Shown here piece by piece: positions 33,041 through 42,430 of a stretch of 64,000 nucleotides of DNA. The notes below the pieces were generated by a model. That model ran no database searches. It saw nothing but the letters and a program-made list of their open reading frames with translations, and was not told the DNA's origin. The stretch spans positions 186,001 through 250,000 of the forward strand of contig QNQO01005803.1 of the NCBI GenBank assembly GCA_003290165.1. The letters are read 5' to 3'. The stretch is from Berberis thunbergii. Lineage: Eukaryota; Streptophyta; Magnoliopsida; Ranunculales; Berberidaceae. Positions within the stretch are counted from its first letter, which is position 1; each line of letters starts with the position of its first letter. The position numbers and the translations under genes were made by a program.

Positions 33041-34113
33041 TAGGGCTGGGCAAGTACGGGTAACCGGCCCAAATTGTAAAAACCGAAAACCGGACCGAAA
33101 AAATCGGGCCTGTGTTTATGAGGCCCGAAACCGGACCGAATTCACCGGTTAACCGAGGTCCCGGTTAACCGATTTCCGGGCCGGTTTCGGGCCGGTCTCG
33201 GTCATAAGAGCAAAAAATACTACTGCAGTATATAAAAAAAAAAAAAAAAATTCATTCATCATCAAGATCTTCGCTAAATTCATTCTACAGTACAAAAATT
33301 ATATAAAAAAACAATACAACAAATTACAAAAAAAAAAAAATATATTGATCTTCGACTTCGACCCGGTTACAGACGATCAAATCTTGATAAAAAAAAGGAT
33401 CAAGATCTGATCAAAGATCTGATCGCGATCTGATCGAGATCCAGATCTGATCGAGATCCAGTCGAGATCTGATCGAGATCCAGATCAAGATCTGATCCAG
33501 ATCCAGATCTGATCGAGATCCAGATCAAGATCCAGATCTGATCAAGACCAAGACCAAGATCTGATCAAGACCAAGACCAAGATCTGATCAAGATCTGATC
33601 AAGATGAAGATCTGATCAAGATCAAGATCTGATCCAGGGGCGGGGAGGGGAGGGGAGAGGGAGGCGGCTCGGCCTCCGCCTTCGCTGAGAGAGGTAGGCG
33701 GTCGATCACCGCCTTCGCTGAGAGAGGGAAGCGGCTCGGGGAGGGAGGCGGCCTTTGCTGGGAGCTTCGCAGAGAGAGGGAGCGAGAGGCGCTGAGAGAG
33801 GGAGCGAGCGGGAGCTTCGCTGAGAGAGGGAGCGAGAGGCGCTGAGAGAGGGACCGAGCGGGAGCTTCACTGAGTGAGAGAGGGAGAGGGAGCCTTCATA
33901 TGCGAAGTATGGGGTTTTAAATGGGTTTAACCTGGGCCGGGCCGGTTACCCGACGGGTTTCAAAAATGGAAACCGAGGCCCGGACCAGAAACTTCGGGCC
34001 GGGCCGAGCTTTTACAACCGAAACATTTTTTATTAATAAAACCGATCCGAACCGACCCGATCGGTCCGGTTATCGGTTCGGTCCGGGCTTTCGGTCCTAA
34101 ATGCCCACCCCTA
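33041..34113. mobile_element. hAT-type element 3 next to the EF-1alpha promoter
   Basis: 1,073 bp, TAGGGCTGGGCA at the left, TGCCCACCCCTA at the right, perfect 8-bp duplications GTGTGGGA (33033-33040, 34114-34121). Subterminal AACCGG / CCGGTT-rich repeats at both ends. The interior holds a GATC-rich minisatellite and a GAGAGGGAGCGAG-rich stretch; no protein. Confidence 0.92.
33380..33640. repeat. GATC-rich minisatellite
   Basis: Irregular tandem array of AGATCTGATC, GATCAAGATC and GATCCAGATC units. Confidence 0.9.
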
Positions 34114-34169
34114 GTGTGGGATAGTGCTTGCCATCTCAGAATCTAAAAAGGGCATTTTTTCCGTGTGGC

Positions 34170-34183
34170 AAGGGCAATTTGGT
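34170..34183 (+). promoter_or_regulatory. tef-box
   Basis: AAGGGCAATTTGGT fits the plant EF-1alpha tef-box consensus ARGGRYANNNNNGT; it lies 35 bp upstream of the TATA box. Confidence 0.7.
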
Positions 34184-34217
34184 ATTCTGAGAAAATGGAG
34201 CAGTGTTTCTAATTTCC

Positions 34218-34224
34218 TATAAAT
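34218..34224 (+). promoter_or_regulatory. TATA box of EF-1alpha
   Basis: TATAAAT, about 30 bp upstream of the pyrimidine-rich AAACCCTATTCTCCCC where transcription probably starts (near 34248). Confidence 0.7.
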
Positions 34225-34244
34225 GCATGTATTGAGTGCCTTCA

Positions 34245-34252
34245 AAACCCTA
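34245..34252 (+). promoter_or_regulatory. telo-box
   Basis: AAACCCTA at the probable transcription start, with an inverted TAGGGTT at 34285-34291. Telo-boxes accompany tef-boxes in plant translation-factor genes and act in dividing cells. Confidence 0.7.
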
Positions 34253-34301
34253 TTCTCCCCTCGCCATCTCTCATTCTCTTCGGCTAGGGTTCGTTCGCCA
34301 G

Positions 34302-34600
34302 GTGAGATATTCTCTTCATCCACTTTTCATTTCTCTCCATGTTTATGCTTTCGATCTTCCTTCGATTTGTTGTTCTCAAATCGATTTGCTTGCTGCGTTA
34401 TGAGATCTAAATGTCCTTGTACATGTTAATTTGATGTATAATCAATCGTTTACCCGATCTGTTTTGTTGATAATCGACTGTATACTCGTTGTCAACAAGT
34501 GTTTCAATTCTAATTGCATCTTTGAATGATCTTTTTCTATGGTAGTATCTGCTTCAGTTTAATCATATTATGCCTAGAATAATTTTTTATTTTATTTATT

Positions 34601-34636
<36 letters not shown>

Positions 34637-34966
34637 TTTATGTTCAGTGTGTTTGATCTCCTGTTTACAAGCTTTAGTTTCACCCTCTGATTCTTTCTCT
34701 GGTCCAGTTTTGATTGTTAATATCAATTTTCACTGCTTAATTCTGTCACACTGAGGCAATTGTCTCAATTTTCTGTTAATACCAAATCTGATTTTATTAG
34801 AACTTGGTCACTCTTCCTAAATAATTCCAGTGTTGTTAAATTTGTTATTATCTGTTGCCTAACATTGGTGTTGAACGAAATTTTATTGATAAGCCAAACA
34901 ATTTATTAGTTTTTGTTTGTAAAACTTAATGCTCTGCTGGTCTTGGTTCGCTCATGTATGATGTAG
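34302..34966 (+). other. Leader intron of EF-1alpha
   Basis: A 665-bp intron in the 5' UTR, CAG/GTGAGA donor and GATGTAG/AGTTT acceptor, 22 bp before the ATG. T-rich, with a TTTA/ATT microsatellite at about 34585-34637. Plant EF-1alpha genes generally have such an expression-enhancing leader intron. Confidence 0.85.
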
Positions 34967-34988
34967 AGTTTACTAGTGCGCATCGATA

Positions 34989-36435
34989 ATGGGTAAAGAG
35001 AAGTTTCACATCAACATTGTGGTCATTGGCCATGTTGACTCTGGCAAATCGACCACTACTGGTCATTTGATCTACAAGCTTGGAGGTATTGACAAGCGTG
35101 TGATTGAGAGGTTCGAGAAGGAGGCTGCTGAGATGAACAAGAGGTCATTCAAGTATGCCTGGGTGTTGGACAAGCTTAAGGCTGAACGAGAGCGTGGTAT
35201 CACTATTGATATTGCTCTGTGGAAGTTTGAGACCACCAAGTACTACTGCACTGTCATTGATGCTCCTGGACATCGTGATTTCATTAAGAACATGATTACT
35301 GGTACCTCCCAGGCTGATTGTGCCGTTCTCATCATTGACTCCACCACTGGTGGTTTTGAGGCTGGTATTTCCAAGGATGGACAGACCCGTGAGCATGCTT
35401 TACTTGCTTTCACTCTTGGAGTTAAGCAGATGATTTGCTGTTGTAACAAGGTACCCTCATCTCTTTGAATCGACTATGGTTGTTGTATATCAAGTTAATT
35501 TATACTGTTCAATTGACTGAACTTGTTACTGTTTGTTTGTTTATTTATTTTAGATGGATGCCACCACCCCAAAGTACTCCAAGGCTAGGTACGATGAAAT
35601 TGTGAAGGAAGTCTCTTCCTACTTGAAGAAGGTTGGATACAACCCAGACAAAATTGCCTTTGTTCCCATCTCTGGATTTGAGGGTGATAACATGATCGAG
35701 AGGTCTACAAACCTTGACTGGTACAAGGGACCAACCCTCCTTGAAGCCCTCGACTTGATCAATGAGCCAAAGAGACCCTCAGACAAGCCCCTCCGTCTCC
35801 CACTTCAGGACGTTTACAAGATCGGTGGTATTGGAACTGTGCCAGTGGGTCGTGTTGAGACTGGTGTCGTCAAGCCCGGTATGGTTGTTACCTTTGGCCC
35901 CACTGGACTGACCACTGAAGTTAAGTCTGTTGAGATGCACCACGAAGCTCTACAGGAGGCTCTTCCTGGTGACAATGTTGGGTTCAATGTTAAGAATGTT
36001 GCTGTGAAGGATCTCAAGCGTGGTTATGTTGCCTCTAACTCCAAGGATGATCCGGCCAAAGAGGCTGCCAACTTCACTTCCCAAGTTATCATCATGAATC
36101 ACCCTGGTCAGATTGGAAACGGATATGCACCAGTCCTTGATTGTCACACTTCCCATATTGCTGTCAAGTTCTCTGAAATCCTCACCAAGATTGACAGGCG
36201 ATCTGGCAAGGAGCTTGAGAAGGAGCCCAAGTTTTTGAAGAATGGTGACGCTGGAATGGTAAAGATGATTCCCACTAAGCCTATGGTTGTGGAAACCTTC
36301 TCTGAGTACCCTCCACTTGGTCGTTTTGCTGTCAGGGACATGCGTCAGACAGTTGCTGTGGGAGTCATCAAGAGCGTGGAGAAGAAAGATCCATCTGGAG
36401 CCAAGGTCACCAAGTCTGCTGCTAAGAAGAAATGA
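34989..36435 (+). CDS. EF1A: Translation elongation factor 1-alpha (eEF1A)
   Basis: Two coding exons, 34989-35450 and 35554-36435, joined across a 103-bp GT-AG intron, give 447 residues, the usual plant length. The GTPase domain has GHVDSGKS (14-21), RGIT, DAPGH (91-95) and NKMD (153-156, split by the intron after NK). Domains 2 and 3 follow with [13 protein letters not shown], and the Lys-rich end is TKSAAKKK. It delivers aminoacyl-tRNA to the ribosomal A site as the GTP form, in the cytosol. No stop or frameshift and canonical splice sites, so it is very probably functional, and it is the only intact cellular gene in the window. Start context ATAATGG. Promoter elements and leader intron are present; hAT element 3 ends about 57 bp upstream of the tef-box. 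Confidence 0.98.
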
Positions 36436-37130
36436 ACCGAGCTTTTTTGTGGCGAGCTTACAAGGGAGGAGGACTATTTCAGTCATGGTTTTAAAAACTT
36501 GCTATTCTATATTAGTATTGTTGAACTTCTAGTTTGTGTTTGTACTGGTCATGATCCTTTGCCCTTTCCTTCGTTGAGTAGCCTTTCACAGAATTGGGTG
36601 CTTGACAGGCGGTGGTGAAGCTACTATTATGATGTCTTTTATTTTCATGGTCTTGTTGAGCTGAATTCTGAGAGTTTTGGAATATTCTGGTAGTTTTTAG
36701 ATTTGTCAATGGGCAGAATTATTTGTGATGCTTTTGTGTTTAATGGTTGATAATATACTCATATTTGGTTATCTGCTCCTGGCAAACTCTTTTTTCATGT
36801 CTTGTGGTCAATATGCCTTTATGTATTCTGGTCGACATTTTTTATTGTTTTCTGTTTTCTGCCCATAACATTTTTTCCTCTGCATGATTTCTGAAAGTGC
36901 AGTGTTTGGTGAACTGGTTTATCGAGTCTTCCCTATAATGATATAGCATTTAGTGGCTTGAAGTTTTCTTGGAAAATTTTCTCAAAATGAATTAGAGCAT
37001 CACTGTGTTTCATTGTGAGAATTACATTCTAGGTAATAACAGCCAGTTCCCTAGGTAAGGAATCTCAAAAAAATTCTCTTGTGAAAATGCGCATTTCCAC
37101 TGTTCGAGTTTCATCTATCTTAGTTATTTT
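36436..37130 (+). other. EF-1alpha 3' UTR and intergenic sequence
   Basis: T-rich 3' flank; no exact polyadenylation signal can be assigned. No other gene up to the start of pararetroviral sequence at about 37.1-37.2 kb. Confidence 0.5.
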
Positions 37131-37149
37131 ATTTATCTCTTCTTTTATT

Positions 37150-37390
37150 TTATCTACGATATGTTTTTAATTGAACATCTCATTATTCACCCCTAAGAAG
37201 GTGAATTGGCACCGTTCGTCTAAACAGATCAAGGATAGAATATAAGATGGGCTAAGATTTCTGTTTTGATTTCAGTATTTCTTATTTTGTTTCTTCAAAA
37301 TTTTGTTGCATATTATCTGCATATCATACTATTTGCCATCTTCTTTTATCTATCATCGTCTTTGATAACTCCTGGGTAGAAATTGATATC
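37150..37390 (+). other. Pararetroviral leader upstream of unit 1
   Basis: Sequence found only before the first array unit. CACCCCTAAGAAGGTGAATTGG resembles CACCCTAAGAAGTGAATCGG at 59640 in the plus-strand element, and TGGTAGAAATTG before the primer site matches 60032-60043. This is therefore the true 5' flank of the original insertion; its exact left boundary is uncertain. Confidence 0.6.
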
Positions 37391-37397
37391 AGAGCCA
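37384..37397 (+). other. Primer-binding site (tRNA-iMet), one mismatch, unit 1 only
   Basis: TGATATCAGAGCCA differs by one base from the 3'-end complement of plant tRNA-iMet. Units 2-7 keep only the AGAGCCA half because the unit junction cuts through the site. Confidence 0.82.
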
Positions 37398-39910
37398 AGC
37401 CTTCATTTTTCTTTGGGGGGAATAGTTGGTTGTCTAAGGTATCATTGGTCAGCCGTTGATAGCGTTGGCAAGCCTAAGAGTGTTGGTCAGCCGTTAGGAG
37501 CCAGATCCAAGTGTAAGTCGCCATGGTGAGCGCAGAAGGAGTGATCGTGGTTAGGTGGTCCCATTCAAATTAGTTGTTCCAGCTGTAGGTGGTCCGGATA
37601 CAATATTCCCAACTCCCATCCTCAAATTAAATTGAAGTAAGTTTGTCTTTGTTTTCAAGATTTATTCTAGATTTATCATTAGATCTTTATAGATATTAGA
37701 TCTTGCAATTATCATGATATCTAGGTATTAAGAACAGAATTTTGAATTTTCAAAATTAGATTTACTTGAAATCATCTTCTTAAATCGAAAACCCGATCTT
37801 GTTTTCTTATGTATCCTAGATCAAAATGGTGTCATTCAATAAGGTCACATACCTTCTGATGTTCGTAGAAAACCAAATTGTTTTCTTTTCTTATCAAAAC
37901 CTTCACTTAAAAGCAGGATCAACCTCTGATAAGATCTTCTAGGTCCTCTCTAAGTGTAAAACAGGAAACTGTCTTAGAGCTAGATCGATCGATTGGCTTG
38001 ATCAAAGTGAAGTCTTTTAATCTCTGTTTTTCTTCAATCTCTGTTTTTCTCTTCAAATTGAAAACTTCAAATTCAATTTCAAACAATTTGAAACAAGAAT
38101 CCATTTTGGATTAAATTAATCAATTAAGATCCAGTGTCACATCACACGATCTTTAATCCTTGCCTTTCAGTAAGCATATCTGAATCATATTAATTCAGAC
38201 CTGCTCCCTTTCAATCTCAGTTTATCATATCCAGATAACCAGAATGAAGTCTTTTAAGACTACCAGAGCACAGACCAAGGGTCTTAAGCAACTTCAAGGT
38301 TTAAGAACTTCTACACCTCCTGAAGTTCTTCCTCAAACAAGTCTTGCTAGCCTGAGTGAAACAACCCAGTTTTCTCAGACTGAGCAACTCATACACAATA
38401 TCGAGTTACTCGCTCAACCTCAGATGGAGGATCATTCTCCTATCCAATCCTTAACTCAGTCAGAAATGAAGTTTCAGCCTCGAATAGGTTGTCTGTCTTC
38501 TCTGTCTACACCTTTCAAGGTAGACAAAGAGTTCATCAAAAGAGATTTCTTATCTCTAGAAAACACAGAAAGACGATTGAAATTTCAATCACAAACAACA
38601 GAAACAGAAAGATTTGCCCTCAACAAACCTTTCTATGATTGTTGTGAACAATTAAAAACCAATATACCATTCTTAGACTGGTATTTCAATATTCATGTAC
38701 CTCAGGTTCATGTTTTAACTATTAAAACTACAAAGCAATGGTATCCAACAGAAACCAAAACGGTTAAAGAATCTGTTCTACCATTGAACGAAGCACTTCA
38801 TATTGCTTCTCCATCTACTCAGAATGTTGAGGATTCATTCAAAGAAATCAGTAGGGTTATACAACCTAACGATACTAATTTGTTGGCTACTGTGTTGATC
38901 ACAGATCAGTGTAATATTGATCAGTGTCATAGTCAGAATGATCAATTGGTTAATACTCAATTGACTCATAACCAACCCTTTGAATCAAAATCAGTATTGT
39001 ACAAAGTACCTACTGATGGAGCACATAATGTTCTAACCCCTCAACAACAAATACTTCAAAACACTAATTGCAAATTAGTAGCTCTTACTAGTAACAAACA
39101 AAATGTTACTACTGTCTCTGCTAACGATAAAGATAATTTTATTAATAATTTTGATCCAATGATTGAATTAGATCGTTTGAATTATATTCAATACGATATC
39201 AATCTGTTGAAATATGCTAAACCTTCTAGCATTAAATTAGATCATCATTTGACTTATTGTCAATATGAAGTCAATGCTAAACCTGGCATAGTTCACAATC
39301 AAAATTCAAATTCAAAAATTAATATGCAATTTGAAGGAACACCTCTTCAAATAAATGCATTAATTTCTACAAAGTACCTCTATACATGGAATATAGATGG
39401 TCTCTCTGTAGAAAATACGATACCTATCATAGTCCTTGGGCTTAAGAGGTGCTGGTCCATATGGACGTTTGGACTTAAATTTTCGGGCTGGATGAGACCG
39501 ATAAAGAAGTCTGGAACGAGATGGCTGCTGATGAGAGATTTGAACTTCCTCAGATCCAATTGAATTACAGGAGTCAAGACAAATGTTCTCTTGGTCCTGA
39601 AATTGATTGTAAAGCTGCAAAGCACAGCTTTTAATGGAAAGGATGATATCTGCAAATGATAACAATTCATAGGGGATATCACCAAGATTATTTGCTGTTA
39701 ATGTTATTTAAACATTTCTGAGAAATTTGAACAATATCAGAAGAAGATGAGAAATCAAACTTCGGAGATTGAATCACTATCTCAGTCTTGATATCATTTT
39801 CTTCGTATTGATTGACAAGAATAGAAGATCCTAAAGATCTTTTAACTCTGTCAAAATTTAGTTTGTGTTCATAAAAGAATTTTATGAACTAAGAGTTTAC
39901 TCTGAAATTG
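37391..39910 (+). repeat. Array unit 1
   Basis: Internal junctions: sense to antisense at about 39420 (shared AT/ATAC), block A to block B at 39698-39702 (shared TTAAT). Private variant: TTAGTTGTTCC at 37571 where all others have TTAGGTGTTCC. Shares CTTCCTCAG (39547) with unit 5 only. Confidence 0.95.
38244..39563 (+). CDS. Capsid-polyprotein N-terminal fragment with foreign tail (array unit 1)
   Basis: 439 residues. Residues 1-393 belong to the family: Pro/Gln-rich start with STPPEVLP, TQSEMKF, then FIKRDFLSLENTERRLKF (97-114) and FLDWYFNIHVPQVHVL (143-158), which correspond to the linker between movement protein and capsid in the element at 60.3 kb. The last part (YTWNIDGLSVEN) enters the capsid core. 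Residues about 394-439 are read from antisense block A and are not viral protein. It lacks the rest of capsid, zinc knuckle, protease and polymerase. No known function; intact frame but likely non-functional or acting, if at all, as a dominant-negative capsid fragment (inference). Confidence 0.7.
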   Translation: MKSFKTTRAQTKGLKQLQGLRTSTPPEVLPQTSLASLSETTQFSQTEQLIHNIELLAQPQMEDHSPIQSLTQSEMKFQPRIGCLSSLSTPFKVDKEFIKRDFLSLENTERRLKFQSQTTETERFALNKPFYDCCEQLKTNIPFLDWYFNIHVPQVHVLTIKTTKQWYPTETKTVKESVLPLNEALHIASPSTQNVEDSFKEISRVIQPNDTNLLATVLITDQCNIDQCHSQNDQLVNTQLTHNQPFESKSVLYKVPTDGAHNVLTPQQQILQNTNCKLVALTSNKQNVTTVSANDKDNFINNFDPMIELDRLNYIQYDINLLKYAKPSSIKLDHHLTYCQYEVNAKPGIVHNQNSNSKINMQFEGTPLQINALISTKYLYTWNIDGLSVENTIPIIVLGLKRCWSIWTFGLKFSGWMRPIKKSGTRWLLMRDLNFLRSN

Positions 39911-42430
39911 AGAGCCAAGCCTTCATTTTTCTTTGGGGGGAATAGTTGGTTGTCTAAGGTATCATTGGTCAGCCGTTGATAGCGTTGGCAAGCCTAAGAG
40001 TGTTGGTCAGCCGTTAGGAGCCAGATCCAAGTGTAAGTCGCCATGGTGAGCGCAGAAGGAGTGATCGTGGTTAGGTGGTCCCATTCAAATTAGGTGTTCC
40101 AGCTGTAGGTGGTCCGGATACAATATTCCCAACTCCCATCCTCAAATTAAATTGAAGTAAGTTTGTCTTTGTTTTCAAGATTTATTCTAGATTTATCATT
40201 AGATCTTTATAGATATTAGATCTTGCAATTATCATGATATCTAGGTATTAAGAACAGAATTTTGAATTTTCAAAATTAGATTTACTTGAAATCATCTTCT
40301 TAAATCGAAAACCCGATCTTGTTTTCTTATGTATCCTAGATCAAAATGGTGTCATTCAATAAGGTCACATACCTTCTGATGTTCGTAGAAAACCAAATTG
40401 TTTTCTTTTCTTATCAAAACCTTCACTTAAAAGCAGGATCAACCTCTGATAAGATCTTCTAGGTCCTCTCTAAGTGTAAAACAGGAAACTGTCTTAGAGC
40501 TAGATCGATCGATTGGCTTGATCAAAGTGAAGTCTTTTAATCTCTGTTTTTCTTCAATCTCTGTTTTTCTCTTCAAATTGAAAACTTCAAATTCAATTTC
40601 AAACAATTTGAAACAAGAATCCATTTTGGATTAAATTAATCAATTAAGATCCAGTGTCACATCACACGATCTTTAATCCTTGCCTTTCAGTAAGCATATC
40701 TGAATCATATTAATTCAGACCTGCTCCCTTTCAATCTCAGTTTATCATATCCAGATAACCAGAATGAAGTCTTTTAAGACTACCAGAGCACAGACCAAGG
40801 GTCTTAAGCAACTTCAAGGTTTAAGAACTTCTACACCTCCTGAAGTTCTTCCTCAAACAAGTCTTGCTAGCCTGAGTGAAACAACCCAGTTTTCTCAGAC
40901 TGAGCAACTCATACACAATATCGAGTTACTCGCTCAACCTCAGATGGAGGATCATTCTCCTATCCAATCCTTAACTCAGTCAGAAATGAAGTTTCTGCCT
41001 CGAATAGGTTGTCTGTCTTCTCTGTCTACACCTTTCAAGGTAGACAAAGAGTTCATCAAAAGAGATTTCTTATCTCTAGAAAACACAGAAAGACGATTGA
41101 AATTTCAATCACAAACAACAGAAACAGAAAGATTTGCCCTCAACAAACCTTTCTATGATTGTTGTGAACAATTAAAAACCAATATACCATTCTTAGACTG
41201 GTATTTCAATATTCATGTACCTCAGGTTCATGTTTTAACTATTAAAACTACAAAGCAATGGTATCCAACAGAAACCAAAACGGTTAAAGAATCTGTTCTA
41301 CCATTGAACGAAGCACTTCATATTGCTTCTCCATCTACTCAGAATGTTGAGGATTCATTCAAAGAAATCAGTAGGGTTATACAACCTAACGATACTAATT
41401 TGTTGGCTACTGTGTTGATCACAGATCAGTGTAATATTGATCAGTGTCATAGTCAGAATGATCAATTGGTTAATACTCAATTGACTCATAACCAACCCTT
41501 TGAATCAAAATCAGTATTGTACAAAGTACCTACTGATGGAGCACATAATGTTCTAACCCCTCAACAACAAATACTTCAAAACACTAATTGCAAATTAGTA
41601 GCTCTTACTAGTAACAAACAAAATGTTACTACTGTCTCTGCTAACGATAAAGATAATTTTATTAATAATTTTGATCCAATGATTGAATTAGATCGTTTGA
41701 ATTATATTCAATACGATATCAATCTGTTGAAATATGCTAAACCTTCTAGCATTAAATTAGATCATCATTTGACTTATTGTCAATATGAAGTCAATGCTAA
41801 ACCTGGCATAGTTCACAATCAAAATTCAAATTCAAAAATTAATATGCAATTTGAAGGAACACCTCTTCAAATAAATGCATTAATTTCTACAAAGTACCTC
41901 TATACATGGAATATAGATGGTCTCTCTGTAGAAAATACGATACCTATCATAGTCCTTGGGCTTAAGAGGTGCTGGTCCATATGGACGTTTGGACTTAAAT
42001 TTTCGGGCTGGATGAGACCGATAAAGAAGTCTGGAACGAGATGGCTGCTGATGAGAGATTTGAACTTCATCAGATCCAATTGAATTACAGGAGTCAAGAC
42101 AAATGTTCTCTTGGTCCTGAAATTGATTGTAAAGCTGCAAAACACAGCTTTTAATGGAAAGGATGATATCTGCAAATGATAACAATTCATAGGGGATATC
42201 ACCAAGATTATTTGCTGTTAATGTTATTTAAACATTTCTGAGAAATTTGAACAATATCAGAAGAAGATGAGAAATCAAACTTCGGAGATTGAATCACTAT
42301 CTCAGTCTTGATATCATTTTCTTCGTATTGATTGACAAGAATAGAAGATCCTAAAGATCTTTTAACTCTGTCAAAATTTAGTTTGTGTTCATAAAAAAAT
42401 TTTATGAACTAAGAGTTTACTCTGAAATTG
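39911..42430 (+). repeat. Array unit 2
   Basis: Variants: CTG (Leu) for CAG (Gln) at codon 78 of the ORF, shared with unit 7 and with the minus-strand element; AAACACAGC at 42140; ATAAAAAAATTTT at about 42394. Confidence 0.95.
40764..42083 (+). CDS. Capsid-polyprotein N-terminal fragment (array unit 2)
   Basis: 439 residues, as unit 1 but Leu at 78 and Ile for Leu near the C-terminal end (NFIRSN). Intact frame. Confidence 0.7.
   Translation: MKSFKTTRAQTKGLKQLQGLRTSTPPEVLPQTSLASLSETTQFSQTEQLIHNIELLAQPQMEDHSPIQSLTQSEMKFLPRIGCLSSLSTPFKVDKEFIKRDFLSLENTERRLKFQSQTTETERFALNKPFYDCCEQLKTNIPFLDWYFNIHVPQVHVLTIKTTKQWYPTETKTVKESVLPLNEALHIASPSTQNVEDSFKEISRVIQPNDTNLLATVLITDQCNIDQCHSQNDQLVNTQLTHNQPFESKSVLYKVPTDGAHNVLTPQQQILQNTNCKLVALTSNKQNVTTVSANDKDNFINNFDPMIELDRLNYIQYDINLLKYAKPSSIKLDHHLTYCQYEVNAKPGIVHNQNSNSKINMQFEGTPLQINALISTKYLYTWNIDGLSVENTIPIIVLGLKRCWSIWTFGLKFSGWMRPIKKSGTRWLLMRDLNFIRSN

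Noticed and set aside
35145..36486. Minus-strand ORFs up to 178 codons opposite EF-1alpha
   Set aside because: Shadows of a codon-biased gene on the other strand.
37919..38104. A 61-codon minus-strand ORF (MDSCFKLFEIEFEVFNL) repeated in every array unit and on the plus strand at 59055
   Set aside because: It is antisense to the viral leader; its repetition follows from the array itself, and there is no homology or start context to support it.
39360..39685. Two overlapping 101-codon minus-strand ORFs in each unit
   Set aside because: One is simply the true capsid frame of antisense block A (residues about 272-353 of the 967-codon ORF) and the other its out-of-frame shadow; neither is a gene.
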